Assembly (NCBI GenBank): GCA_022072055.1
Contig: JAJVIK010000001.1
Location: 192,953-256,952, forward strand
Direction: 5' to 3'
From: a bacterium
Lineage (GTDB): Bacteria > Hinthialibacterota > Hinthialibacteria > OLB16
DNA length: 64,000 nt
Shown here: positions 1 to 9,183 of the stretch, piece after piece
Layout of the letters: every line of letters begins with the position of its first letter
Numbering within the stretch: the first letter of the stretch is position 1
Notes under the pieces: model-generated
What the model was told of the DNA's origin: nothing
Database searches by the model: none
The model's input: only the letters and a program-made list of their open reading frames with translations
Program-made: the position numbers and the translations under genes

Positions 1-1428
1 CGGATCGCCGGTGAAATCAAACAGTTCGCCGTATGGCTCCGCGCCGCGATGCCCGGTGTAGGTGGTGATCTTGTGGGTCTCCGTGACCAGGGTCCGCAGA
101 CGTAGCCCCAAGTAATCCTCATCGTTCTCGATCAGCACGGAATCCTGCACACTCTCAGCGTCACCGCGCAGGATTGGGGCAAGCGAGCGACCCGGCCACG
201 CGGGAGGCTGCTTGGGGGCCTCCGAGGAAGCAAGCCCCTCGGGCGCGGGAACCCCGGCGAGGTCCATCACCGTCGGCGCGAAATCCAGCAGACTCGCCAG
301 CCCGGCGCAGCTCCTCGGTTTGAACCGAGCGGGCCAGCGCCAGACCATGGGAACACGCAGCAACCCCTCGAAATGGAACGGCCCTTTGTTCAGCAGGCCA
401 TGATCCCCCATCATGTCCCCATGGTCCGAGATAAAGACAACCACTGTGTCGTCGGCCAATTCCTTGGATTCCAGCGCCCCAAGCACGCGCCCCAGGTGGT
501 GGTCGATCTGGCTCACCATGCCGTAGGTGTATGCCAGGATTTCACGGCGATGCTCCATCGACATCTGGGTCGGATCCATTCGGCCGCTGAGCAGGAGCCT
601 GCGCTCGTAAATCTCCTTGAAGAACGGCGCGAGGTCCTCCAGTTCCCCTTCGCGCAGCACCGGCGGAACTACATCCTCGGGTTTGTACATCCGGTCGTAT
701 GGCTCCGGGACATGATAAGGGTGATGTGGATCGGGGAACGAGCAGACCGCGAGGAACGAGTGATCTCCATCCTGCTCGGAGAGAAACCGGATGGTTCGAT
801 CGGCGGTGTAGGCGGTGTGGTGGAACCGGGAATCAAGCGGGAAGGTCGCGCACCCCTGGGCGCCGAGGGGTGAGGGTTTCAGCGGGGTGGTCATCAGACG
901 TTCCCACTGTTCGGGATGCTCACGTCCCAGCCAGAGGGCGTAGTCGCCACCCACTCGGGACCCGTGACCGAGCGTGACCTCGGTGGTATGGAAACCGTAG
1001 TACGGGGAAGGAAGGGATTCCACCGCCCCTGATGACCAATGGTCACTGAGCTCCGGGAAGCGTTCCGGAGGCATCTTCTCCAAAGGGAAATCCGGACGGC
1101 GGGTGTAGTTGGTGAGGTGGATCTTGCCGAAGGAGGCGGTTCGATAACCGGCCTCGGCGAGCGCGCCGGGCAGTGTGGGGATCGAGGGGTCGAGCGGGAT
1201 GCCGTTGGTCCGGACCCTATGGCCGCGTGGCGAGAGGCCGGTCCAGAGTGTGGAGCGGCTGGGCATGCACAGCGGGCAATTCACATAGGCCCTCTGAAAG
1301 TGAACCCCGGAAACGGCAAGTTTGTCGAGGTTGGGGGTCTGGATGACCCTGTTTCCCGCGCGGCCCATGTGGTCGGCGCGCATCTGGTCAACAATGAAGA
1401 TCAGGAAATTCGGGTGATGAGCGGCCAT
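1..1428 (-). CDS. Type I sulfatase (choline-sulfatase/arylsulfatase-like), C-terminus cut by window edge
   Basis: Translation of the reverse strand from the ATG at 1428 stays open to the window edge and gives 476 residues. Residue 54 is the cysteine of a C-M-P-S-R motif, the C-x-P-S-R signature in which Cys is converted to formylglycine. Asp14, and Asp335-His336 in an S-D-H-G-D motif, are the expected metal ligands. They fall at spacings like those of choline sulfatase, but the substrate cannot be read from this. The visible C-terminus already reaches the usual E-L-F-D-F-x-x-D-P segment, so little is missing. There is no export signal. The gene starts three bases after the stop of the TPR gene and is probably co-transcribed with it. 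No sulfatase-maturing enzyme lies in the window. Confidence 0.93.
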   Translation of the reverse strand, partial: MAAHHPNFLIFIVDQMRADHMGRAGNRVIQTPNLDKLAVSGVHFQRAYVNCPLCMPSRSTLWTGLSPRGHRVRTNGIPLDPSIPTLPGALAEAGYRTASFGKIHLTNYTRRPDFPLEKMPPERFPELSDHWSSGAVESLPSPYYGFHTTEVTLGHGSRVGGDYALWLGREHPEQWERLMTTPLKPSPLGAQGCATFPLDSRFHHTAYTADRTIRFLSEQDGDHSFLAVCSFPDPHHPYHVPEPYDRMYKPEDVVPPVLREGELEDLAPFFKEIYERRLLLSGRMDPTQMSMEHRREILAYTYGMVSQIDHHLGRVLGALESKELADDTVVVFISDHGDMMGDHGLLNKGPFHFEGLLRVPMVWRWPARFKPRSCAGLASLLDFAPTVMDLAGVPAPEGLASSEAPKQPPAWPGRSLAPILRGDAESVQDSVLIENDEDYLGLRLRTLVTETHKITTYTGHRGAEPYGELFDFTGDP

Positions 1429-1431
1429 GGG

Positions 1432-1782
1432 TCAGCGCGTGGGGTCCCAGCAGGAATCAAGATCGCCGGCGAGCGCGCCGGAGCCGCTTTCCTCGACCAC
1501 CTCAAAAGTGGTCGGATCGGTTTGGTCCAATCGCGCGAGCCAAGCGCGCGCGCGATGGTTGGCGGGGGCTAGGGTCACCGACTTTGTCCAGGCCTTTCTG
1601 GCGAGATCCGCCCGGTTGATCTTGGCGTAGCAGGCCCCCAAGAGGAACTGGATCTCGGAGGACTCGGGAAACTTGGTCTCCGCCGCCCGCAGAAACCGTC
1701 CCGCCTCGACAAGCTTCCCTTCGCGCGCCAGTGCCTTGGCCTCATTGAGGAAATCTTCGAGAACTCTTAACTCGCCGCCCAT
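1432..1782 (-). CDS. Small TPR-repeat protein
   Basis: This 116-residue protein has two to three tetratricopeptide-like helical hairpins between about residues 8 and 90, with the alternating small and aromatic positions of TPRs (for example L-L-G-A-C-Y-A-K). It has no signal peptide or enzyme domain. The C-terminus is acidic and probably disordered. TPRs mediate protein-protein contacts. It lies immediately upstream of the sulfatase with a three-base gap, so a joint role is possible but unproven. It is divergent from the Gfo/Idh gene at 1958. Confidence 0.75.
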   Translation of the reverse strand: MGGELRVLEDFLNEAKALAREGKLVEAGRFLRAAETKFPESSEIQFLLGACYAKINRADLARKAWTKSVTLAPANHRARAWLARLDQTDPTTFEVVEESGSGALAGDLDSCWDPTR

Positions 1783-1867
1783 GGCAACCGCCGATCCAGG
1801 GGATGGTATCCCGATTCGGAATCGGGCGCACCCCTTGAATGTTTGTCGATTTACTCGAAAGCCACGC

Positions 1868-1898
1868 TTGACAGGGAACCACGCCGGTGGAACATAGC
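1868..1898 (+). promoter_or_regulatory. Possible promoter for the 1958-9827 operon
   Basis: A perfect TTGACA lies at 1868-1873. The best -10 match is CATAGC at 1893-1898, with a long 19-base spacer. A strong ribosome binding site, GGGAGG, sits nine bases before the ATG at 1958. The intergenic stretch is divergent from the TPR gene. The -10 is poor, so this is tentative. Confidence 0.3.
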
Positions 1899-1957
1899 CC
1901 CCTTGGCGCGGAGCTGCGCGCTTGGCCTGATTTCAGGAGTCTGGGAGGCGGTTTGGG

Positions 1958-3235
1958 ATGCGAAGACGAGATTTCCTCAAGAAGACGGTTCAGGGCGCGG
2001 CGGCGCTCGCGACAGCCTCGGACCCGCTCGCTCGCGCGGCGCGAGCCGCCGTTTCGCCAAACGAGAAGGTTACCCTCGCGGTCATCGGGTGTGGGGGGAT
2101 GGGCGGCAGACACCTCGAGATCCTCTCCGCCAATCCCGAGGTGAACGTGGCGGCGGTCTGCGATGTGTACAAGCCGCGATACCTGGACTGGGCCGACAAG
2201 GTGGAGAAGCTCTCTGGAAAGAAACCGGACGGTTACCAGGACTTCCGAAATGTCCTGGACCGGAAGGACATTGATGCGGTTTTTGTGGTCACCCCGGACC
2301 ACTGGCATCCCTTGCTCACCATCCTCGCGTGCCAGGCCGCGAAGGATGTGTATGTGGAGAAGCCGGTCTGCACGGTGGTCGAGGAAGGGCGCGCGATGGT
2401 CGAGACCGCCCGTCGCTACGGGCGCGTGGTCCAGGCCGGGACCCAGCAACGCTCCATGCCGGTCTTCCAGGAGGCAATCAAGGTTCTCCGGAGCGGGCGC
2501 CTGGGCCAGATCACCAACGCGACCGCGTGGGTGGGAGTCAACGAGTGGGGAGTGGGCGAAAACCCCGGACCGATCCCCGAAGGGTTGGACTGGGACCTGT
2601 GGCTCGGCCCCGCGCCCTACGTCCCCTATTCCAGGGAGCGCCAATTCGGGTTCATGGGCTGGTGGGACTACGCTCGCGGCGGGCAGCTCACCAACTGGGG
2701 GATTCACCTGATGGACATTGTCCAGTGGGGGATCGGACAGGACCGTCCGCTCTCGGTGTGCGCGCTGGGAGGGAGCTATCGCGGCGGCGCGGGCGCGGAC
2801 AACCACGAGACCATCGAGGCATTCTTTGAGTATCCGGACTGCACGGTGACCTGGGAGCAGCGCCCCTGGAACATCCACGCCAACAAGGGGTATGGGATCA
2901 AGTTTCAGGGGACCGAGGGGCAGCTCTTTGTGGACCGTTCCACCGTGGTGGTCAAGCCCGACAAGCTCGGGATTAAGGAGATTGTGGGGGAACCGGAGAA
3001 GAGCTGGGCCAATCCGGAGCACCACGCCAACTTCTTTCATTGCATCCGAACTCGGGAGAGGCCGGTGGCGGACATCGAACAAGGATTCCGATCAACCACG
3101 GCGGTGCTGCTCGCGGGGATCGCGCTCAAGACCAAGCGGAAACTGTATTGGGATGGGGATGCTGAAAGATTCCTCCGTGATGAGCAGGCCAACCGTTATC
3201 TGTCCCGGCCCTATCGTCCGCCCTGGCATCTTTGA
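1958..3235 (+). CDS. Gfo/Idh/MocA-family oxidoreductase with twin-arginine signal
   Basis: The protein has 425 residues. An R-R-R-D-F-L-K motif at residues 2-8 followed by an Ala-rich stretch is a Tat signal, so it is probably exported folded with its nucleotide. The Rossmann motif G-C-G-G-M-G-G is at residues 44-50. The family E-K-P motif is at 134-136, and His250 with Asp253 in N-W-G-I-H-L-M-D fits the catalytic region. Length and layout match the exported Gfo/Idh proteins abundant in Planctomycetes. The reaction is NAD(P)-dependent oxidoreduction of a sugar or polyol, with unknown substrate. It heads a plus-strand run with HEAT, PHP, GT-C and transporter genes. Confidence 0.93.
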   Translation: MRRRDFLKKTVQGAAALATASDPLARAARAAVSPNEKVTLAVIGCGGMGGRHLEILSANPEVNVAAVCDVYKPRYLDWADKVEKLSGKKPDGYQDFRNVLDRKDIDAVFVVTPDHWHPLLTILACQAAKDVYVEKPVCTVVEEGRAMVETARRYGRVVQAGTQQRSMPVFQEAIKVLRSGRLGQITNATAWVGVNEWGVGENPGPIPEGLDWDLWLGPAPYVPYSRERQFGFMGWWDYARGGQLTNWGIHLMDIVQWGIGQDRPLSVCALGGSYRGGAGADNHETIEAFFEYPDCTVTWEQRPWNIHANKGYGIKFQGTEGQLFVDRSTVVVKPDKLGIKEIVGEPEKSWANPEHHANFFHCIRTRERPVADIEQGFRSTTAVLLAGIALKTKRKLYWDGDAERFLRDEQANRYLSRPYRPPWHL

Positions 3236-3310
3236 GGGCAGGCCGAAAGGGTCAAATCCGTCATCCGCTCCGTCGCGGCTGAGATGAATTCGTGTGTGTG
3301 GGAGCTCAAG

Positions 3311-5380
3311 ATGAGTCGCAAGTGGTTCGCCTTTCCTTTTCTGGTGCTGATCTCGGGGGCGCTGGCCGGTCCCGCGAGGATCGAGGAGCTCGTGGGCCGG
3401 CTCGCGAGCGAGGAGGCTCGGGAGCAGGCCCGGGCTCGTCAGATGTTGTTCCATGAGGGTCCGGAGACGGTTCCTTATGTGCTCCCGCTGCTGTCGCACG
3501 AGAAGGAGTCGGTGTGGCGGGCGGCGTTCAATGTACTCGAGGACATCGCCAACGATGTCTCCGCGCCGGGCAGAACCCGCGAGCGCGCCGCGGTGGCCCA
3601 GGAATTGATGAGCCTGGTGGCCCCCGACAAGTCCAACGCCCTCAAGGAGCGCGGACTGCGCCTGCTGCCGCTGGTGATCCCGCAGGGGCAGGATCTCGCC
3701 CCAATTGCCGCTTTGCTGGGGGATGCCGAGATGCGCGAGAAGGCGCGCGCCGCGCTGCTCCAGACCGGAACCAAGGAAGCGCGCGATGCCCTTCGCGCCG
3801 CGCTGGGAACCTCCGATCCCCCCTTCCAGGTCGCTCTGCTTAACGCACTGGGTGAATTGGAGGACAACGACAGTCTAGAGACCATACGTCGCTTCGCGGT
3901 GACCGGCCCCGCCGAGGTTCAAGTGGCGGCCGTGCGGGCCTTGGCCTGGACCGGGGATCCTTCACTGATCAAGCTCGCCAAGGGGGTCCGTGATGCAGCC
4001 GCGGAAGGGCTGAAAAGTGAGGCCGAGGATGCCCTGCTCCGTTTGCTTCGGGTGGTGGCGCGCAAGGGTGGAAACTGGGAGATTGCGGTTAAGACCTACG
4101 AGGAGTTGATCGCCACGGGCGGAGCAGCGGCCAAGGGCGGATCCCTTGTCGCGCTGGGAGAGCTCGGAGATGAGCGTCATGTGACAGTAATCCTCAACAC
4201 CATTGGGGGCGACGATCCGGAACTGTTCCGAATTGGGATTGACGCCCTCGGAAGGATGCAAGGGGCGAACGCGGCGCGCCGGCTCGCCTCGCTCTATCCC
4301 GGCCTTTCACGGGAGGTCCAGCTCGCGGTGCTGCCGATCCTGGGCAAGCATGAGGATGAAGCCGCCGCCGCGGTGCTGAAGGAGGCGGCTCAGTCGGAAG
4401 ACCGTGTATTCCGCTCGGCGGGTCTTGCGGGCCTCGGCAGGTCGGGACGGTCGGACGCGATCCCGTTCCTGCTGGCCGCCGCCGAAAAGGGCGAGTCGAA
4501 TGAAAAGGACCAGGCCCTCGGAGGGCTTCTTGCGGTGGGCGCGGCGCTCGGAGAAAGGGGCAAGACCCACGAAGCCGGGCAGGCTTACCTGGGGGTCTGG
4601 AACTTCGGGGGTTCCAACGAGTGGAAGCTCAGGGCATTGGAGGGAGTCGCGCGGCACCCATCGCCGGATGCTCTCGATGCGGCGATGGAAGCCTCGCGGG
4701 ACTCCGCCCTCCGGGAAACCGCGCTCAAAGCCCTCATCGGCGTGGCCGGGGCGCTGGTGGCCACCGCCCAACCGGAAAAGGCGGTCGAGGCCTATCGCCG
4801 TGTCGCCGCTCTCTCTCCCGACATGGCCAGCCTTCAGAAGCTCGCGGAGGATTTAAGGGCCTCCAAAGTGGACATGAACCTCGCGGAGATGGTGGGCTTC
4901 CTCACTCGCTGGTCTCTGGTGGGGCCTTTCCCGCTGGGCGAGAACAAGGAGGGGTGGAGCAAGGAGTTTGTCCAGGAGCCCGCGGTGGATCTCAAGGCCT
5001 GCTACACGCAAGGGGACCAGAACCTGTGCTGGAAGGAAGTCCGCGGAAGCGGCGACCTCGGCAAGGTGGACCTCCTGGCCGAAGTCGCATCGTGCGAGGC
5101 GTGTTTGGCGTACGCCCTTGCCGAGTTCAGTGTCGAGGAGGAGCAGGATGCGGTCCTCAGCCTGGGCGTGGATGATGGGGAGAAGGTGTGGGTCAACCAA
5201 TCCCTGGTTCTGGATAATTTCCGGATCGGCGGCTTGGTGGTGGATCAGGACAAAGTCCCGGTCCATCTGGTCAAGGGGGCCAACACGTTGCTCCTGAAGG
5301 TCTACCAGAACAACATGCCCTGGGAATTCTGCGCGCGCCTCCTCACGCCGGAGGGGAACCCGGTCAAGTTCAGACAGTGA
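3311..5380 (+). CDS. Secreted HEAT-repeat protein with C-terminal beta-sandwich-like domain
   Basis: I chose the ATG at 3311 because GGAG lies six bases before it and a signal peptide (ending near A-L-A-G) follows directly. An upstream ATG at 3284 would add nine unlikely residues. The product has 689 residues. From about residue 25 to 545 it is a series of alpha-helical HEAT/armadillo-type repeats rich in A-L-x-x-L-G. From about 550 to 689 is a different, Trp-rich domain (W-S-L-V-G-P-F, then V-D-D-G-E-K-V-W-V-N and L-L-L-K-V-Y-Q-N) that resembles the galactose-binding-like modules of exported Planctomycete proteins. Function unknown; probably a binding scaffold outside the cytoplasm. Confidence 0.8.
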   Translation: MSRKWFAFPFLVLISGALAGPARIEELVGRLASEEAREQARARQMLFHEGPETVPYVLPLLSHEKESVWRAAFNVLEDIANDVSAPGRTRERAAVAQELMSLVAPDKSNALKERGLRLLPLVIPQGQDLAPIAALLGDAEMREKARAALLQTGTKEARDALRAALGTSDPPFQVALLNALGELEDNDSLETIRRFAVTGPAEVQVAAVRALAWTGDPSLIKLAKGVRDAAAEGLKSEAEDALLRLLRVVARKGGNWEIAVKTYEELIATGGAAAKGGSLVALGELGDERHVTVILNTIGGDDPELFRIGIDALGRMQGANAARRLASLYPGLSREVQLAVLPILGKHEDEAAAAVLKEAAQSEDRVFRSAGLAGLGRSGRSDAIPFLLAAAEKGESNEKDQALGGLLAVGAALGERGKTHEAGQAYLGVWNFGGSNEWKLRALEGVARHPSPDALDAAMEASRDSALRETALKALIGVAGALVATAQPEKAVEAYRRVAALSPDMASLQKLAEDLRASKVDMNLAEMVGFLTRWSLVGPFPLGENKEGWSKEFVQEPAVDLKACYTQGDQNLCWKEVRGSGDLGKVDLLAEVASCEACLAYALAEFSVEEEQDAVLSLGVDDGEKVWVNQSLVLDNFRIGGLVVDQDKVPVHLVKGANTLLLKVYQNNMPWEFCARLLTPEGNPVKFRQ

Positions 5381-5402
5381 ACCGGAAAGGGTCATTCAAT
5401 CA

Positions 5403-6290
5403 ATGCCGCTCCGAATTGAGTCCCCCTATGAGAATCTCTCGGGCCGGTGGCTGCGAGGCAACATGCACGCCCACACCACCTGCAGTGATGGCGCGCGCTC
5501 GCCGAGCGAGCTGGTCTCGGTCTACGCGGAGATGGGGTATGACTGGCTGTGCATCAGCGATCACGACCTGGTGACCCCGGCCCCGCCCGACGCGCCTGAA
5601 GCGTTGATCCTCCTCTCCGGCAACGAAATCACGGCGAATGGACCGCACATCCTGCATGTGGGGGCAGAGGTTGCGGTGGAGCCGTCGCCGGACCGCGCTA
5701 AAGTGATTGAGGAGGTTGCCAAGGCGGGGGGAATCTGCGTGCTGAATCACCCGAACTGGGAGAAGCATTTCTCGCATTGGCCCCAAGACAAGTTGGAAGC
5801 GATGCCTCGGAAATACGACGGCATCGAAATCTTTAATGGGATTGTGATCCGGCATGAGGGCAGCCCGCTCGCCACCGACCGGTGGGACCGCTTACTTTCC
5901 AAGGGGGTCCGCGCCTGGGGGTACGCCAACGACGACACCCATAGCGATTTCGACCTGGGCAACGGATGGAATCGTGTCTGCTGCCGATCGAGGAAGGTCG
6001 AGGACATCCTCGTCGGGCTGAAGCAGGGGCGCTGTTACGCTTCCACGGGAGTGGAGCTATCCAGCCTCGAAACCGTGGGGACTCGGATCCGGATCATCGC
6101 GCGCAACGGCAGCCTGTGCATCCCGGTGGTGGATTGGGGCGTGGAGATCGGGCGCTTCCCCGGAAGGGCGTGGGAGTTCGAGATTGAGAAGCTCATCGGT
6201 GATCGCAGGCCCAGCTACATTCGCTTTGAAATCCATGGCGACGGGGTCGCTTCGGCATGGACCCAGCCGATCTATCTGAGTTGGACCTGA
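5403..6290 (+). CDS. PHP-domain metal-dependent phosphoesterase
   Basis: The protein has 295 residues. The PHP signature is clear: H-A-H-T at 22-25 with Asp29, then I-S-D-H-D at 51-55. Further metal-ligand candidates are in L-N-H-P-N-W and in Y-A-N-D-D-T-H. PHP proteins hydrolyse phosphoesters using two or three bound metal ions. This stand-alone form resembles the TrpH/YciV type that acts on small phosphorylated or nucleotide substrates. No signal peptide is present. The gene begins 22 bases after the HEAT gene and overlaps the next start by 34 bases, so it is part of the operon. The substrate is not evident. Confidence 0.88.
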   Translation: MPLRIESPYENLSGRWLRGNMHAHTTCSDGARSPSELVSVYAEMGYDWLCISDHDLVTPAPPDAPEALILLSGNEITANGPHILHVGAEVAVEPSPDRAKVIEEVAKAGGICVLNHPNWEKHFSHWPQDKLEAMPRKYDGIEIFNGIVIRHEGSPLATDRWDRLLSKGVRAWGYANDDTHSDFDLGNGWNRVCCRSRKVEDILVGLKQGRCYASTGVELSSLETVGTRIRIIARNGSLCIPVVDWGVEIGRFPGRAWEFEIEKLIGDRRPSYIRFEIHGDGVASAWTQPIYLSWT

Positions 6291-8011
6291 ACGCGAAGCG
6301 AGGGAGTGAGGGCGCGACTCCCACGCGCGAGGCGTGGATTCGCGGTGGGGGGATCGCGCTCTGGCTGCTTCTCGGCACATGGCTTGTCATGGGAGCGGTC
6401 TCGCTGTCGGTTTACTCGTGGAACCAACCCGGCTCGTTGAAGGACCAGGTCGAAGGTTATTATTTCCATCTTGCCTGGGGTTGGTGGCCCTCGGGGATTC
6501 TGATTCTGTATGTTCCCTTCTTCGGGGCGCTTTGGCTGGTCCGAAGCGGGCATCGACACCTCTCGATCATCCTCGCCGTGAGCATCCTCGCGCGGCTCGC
6601 CCTGCTCCCCAGTCACCTCATATTGGAAACCGACCCATACCGGTACCTCTGGGATGGGCGGGTCCTGCTCGGCGGGGAGAATCCCTTCCGGTTCGCCCCC
6701 GCCGAGGTGGAGCGCGCGCTTGCCCCTTCCATCGCTCAGCAGCCGCTCGACTCACGCCTTCAGACACTGGCGGCGGCGCTCGAACGCGACACCCTCCACC
6801 AGGAAATCCTCTCTCAGGTCAACAACAAGAAGGTCCCCACAATCTATTTCCCCACCGCTCAGGGCGCCTTCGCTCTCACCAGCTTCCTGGTCACCCGCCT
6901 CCTGACCACCCAGTCCGAGGATGAGGATTTCGATTGGGACCGAGAGGTGAATCGGGCGCTGCTCCTGTGGAAGACTGTTCTGTTCGCGGTGGAGATTGCG
7001 GTCCTATGGGTCTTGACCGTTTCCCTTCCGGAATTTGGGGCGCGAAGGGAATGGGTGGCGGTCTACGGTTGGTGCCCGTTGATCCTCAAGGAATACATGA
7101 ACAGCGGGCATTTCGACCCGATTGTGATCCTGCTCACACTCCTGGCCGTGCGACAGACATTCCATCCGGCGCCCCCGCGGTCTCCGGAGACCGGACCCCA
7201 TGGAGGTCTTCGCCGCGCGCTGGCGGGCTGCCTGTTCGGCTTGGGCGCGGGCTGCAAGCTCTACCCCCTCCTGCTCGCCCCCCTATTCATCAAGCGCCTG
7301 GGACGGATCGGAGTGGCGACCCTCGCGGGGACGCTCATCCTTCTCTTTGCCCCGTTCGCGGGAATCGGCATCCGGTTGTTCTCCGGGTTCGCGGCCTTTT
7401 CCGAGCGCTGGGAATTCAACAGCAGCCTGGTGGCGCTGCTCGAATGGATCATCTCTCGCTGCCAGGACCTTCTTCGTGGGGGTCCACCCCTAGCGTCCGG
7501 GACTGAGGTTTCATCCGATCCACTGCTTCATTTCGCGGGGGTGGACTTCCATATGGACGCTTTTCTGGGAGCAAAATTGGTTTGCGGCGTGATGCTGATG
7601 GGGACCCTCGCGCTACTCGCATGGAGAACCTGGCGCGAGCAGAAGGAGGGGGTTCCCAGAGCGGACCGGCTTATCCTCCATCGCTGCTTTCTTCTGCTCG
7701 GGGTCCTCCTGCTCGCCAGCCCGGTGACCGACCCCTGGTATGTGGGCTGGATTGTCCCGTTCATGTGTGTGTTCCGAAACCCGGCCTGGCTGCTCCTCCT
7801 GTTCACTCAGCAGGTCTATTACCTCTATTTCTGGAACGATTGGGACTATTTCACCCTGGCCGATTTGGGATGGAAAGGCATTCCTTTCAACCTGGAAATC
7901 GCGCGTCCTTTGGAATACCTCCCGTTTTACGCCCTGCTCCTGTACGGTTGGGCGTGGGCGCGGAAGGGTTGGGCGCGGGCGCGTAAGGCCCCGGAAAGAA
8001 CCCCAGGATGA
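6257..8011 (+). CDS. Polytopic membrane GT-C-type glycosyltransferase
   Basis: The 584-residue protein has about 11-13 hydrophobic segments. An early acidic motif after the second or third segment (E-T-D-P-Y-R-Y-L-W-D-G, then G-E-N-P-F) is typical of polyprenyl-phosphate-sugar-dependent GT-C transferases of the GT87/DUF2029 type. A later G-C-K-L-Y-P-L-L motif also fits. The start at 6257 overlaps the PHP gene by 34 bases; a TTG at 6281 is an alternative. The stop overlaps the next start by four bases. It probably transfers a sugar on the outer face of the membrane. Donor and acceptor are unknown. Confidence 0.78.
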   Translation: MDPADLSELDLNAKRGSEGATPTREAWIRGGGIALWLLLGTWLVMGAVSLSVYSWNQPGSLKDQVEGYYFHLAWGWWPSGILILYVPFFGALWLVRSGHRHLSIILAVSILARLALLPSHLILETDPYRYLWDGRVLLGGENPFRFAPAEVERALAPSIAQQPLDSRLQTLAAALERDTLHQEILSQVNNKKVPTIYFPTAQGAFALTSFLVTRLLTTQSEDEDFDWDREVNRALLLWKTVLFAVEIAVLWVLTVSLPEFGARREWVAVYGWCPLILKEYMNSGHFDPIVILLTLLAVRQTFHPAPPRSPETGPHGGLRRALAGCLFGLGAGCKLYPLLLAPLFIKRLGRIGVATLAGTLILLFAPFAGIGIRLFSGFAAFSERWEFNSSLVALLEWIISRCQDLLRGGPPLASGTEVSSDPLLHFAGVDFHMDAFLGAKLVCGVMLMGTLALLAWRTWREQKEGVPRADRLILHRCFLLLGVLLLASPVTDPWYVGWIVPFMCVFRNPAWLLLLFTQQVYYLYFWNDWDYFTLADLGWKGIPFNLEIARPLEYLPFYALLLYGWAWARKGWARARKAPERTPG

Positions 8012-9183
8012 ACCACAAGACTTGGATTTCCATGTACCTCGCCGCGGTCTTCGGCGCGCTGGGGGTGCATTTCGTTTATCTCCAGATCTATCTCAGGGAT
8101 CACGGCTTTTCCTATCAGGAGATCGGGTTCTTTCTGGCGCTTATCCCGCTGGTGGCGATGGTTGTCTCCCCGGTGTGGGGGATGATCGCGGATTCGAGCT
8201 CGGATCCCAGACGAATTCTCCGCATCCTGCTGGTCCTGATCCCAATGTGTCACTTGCCGCTCCTCCTCGGAGGGGGATTCTGGGTCTGCCTTGCGGTCTG
8301 CATTTGCATCGCGCTGTTTTATCAGCCGCTCATCCCGATTCAGGACAGCCTGGTCTTGAGGGCGCTCCACATTCATGGCGGGGATTACGGGCGACTGCGT
8401 ATCTGGGGTTCGATCGGCTTCACAATCCCCGCGCTTTTTCTTTCGGTTTTCTGGGGCCATTCGAGCATGGGGGCGATTAACTGGACCGCGCCCGGTCTGC
8501 TGTTCGCGGCCTATTCGGCAGCCGCTTTCGCCCTTTCCCACGCCCTCCCGCCGGTCCCCCCGGAGCGCAAGCACGGCCTCTCGGCGGCCGGTTTCCACCT
8601 GCTCGAAAAACCGACTTTCCTGGTCTTGATGGGAAGTGTGTTTCTCGCGCGCGTGGCTTCCTCCAGCCTGGAGGGCTATCAGGGAGTGTATCTTGAGGAA
8701 CTCGGGGTTCCGGTGGAGCAGCTCGCCCTGTTTGTCGCCCTGGGTCCGCTTTCGGAGGTGTTCACGATTTTCTATTCTCAGAGATGGCTGGCGCGAATCG
8801 GGGCGCGGAAGCTGATGGCCATCTGCCTCGGCGCGCTGGTGGTGCGCTTGGCGGTGACCGCCGGGAGCCAGAGTTGGCCGGTCCTGGTCGGAGTCCAGGC
8901 CCTCCACTGCCTGACATTCGGGACTCAGCACGTGGTCACGGTGTTGGTGGTGAACCAGCTCGCGGGAGACTCGATCCGCGCCTCGGCCCAGACCCTGGCG
9001 ACCGTGTTCTCGAACTACCTCTCGCGGCTGGTCGGACTCTCCGCCGCGGGATGGATCGCGCAACACTATGCCCTCCAGGGTTTGTTCGGAGTGGCGGCCG
9101 GGATCGCGGCCCTGTCGCTCGCGCTTTGGTGGATTCTGTATCGAGACACCGAGGATGCCGACCTCAAGAGAGGTGTTCGATGA
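8008..9183 (+). CDS. MFS transporter (MFS_1-like, sugar-symporter type)
   Basis: This is a 391-residue protein with about 12 membrane segments. It opens with a short N-terminus and an F-V-Y-L-Q-I-Y-L loop. A major-facilitator loop-2 region (W-G-M-I-A-D) follows helix 2. Proteins of this shape form the LacY-like/MFS_1_like group, with PPP1/oligosaccharide or nucleoside symporter relatives. The ATG overlaps the preceding stop by four bases (ATGA), indicating translational coupling. In this operon a sugar or glycan product is a plausible cargo. Confidence 0.83.
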   Translation: MNHKTWISMYLAAVFGALGVHFVYLQIYLRDHGFSYQEIGFFLALIPLVAMVVSPVWGMIADSSSDPRRILRILLVLIPMCHLPLLLGGGFWVCLAVCICIALFYQPLIPIQDSLVLRALHIHGGDYGRLRIWGSIGFTIPALFLSVFWGHSSMGAINWTAPGLLFAAYSAAAFALSHALPPVPPERKHGLSAAGFHLLEKPTFLVLMGSVFLARVASSSLEGYQGVYLEELGVPVEQLALFVALGPLSEVFTIFYSQRWLARIGARKLMAICLGALVVRLAVTAGSQSWPVLVGVQALHCLTFGTQHVVTVLVVNQLAGDSIRASAQTLATVFSNYLSRLVGLSAAGWIAQHYALQGLFGVAAGIAALSLALWWILYRDTEDADLKRGVR

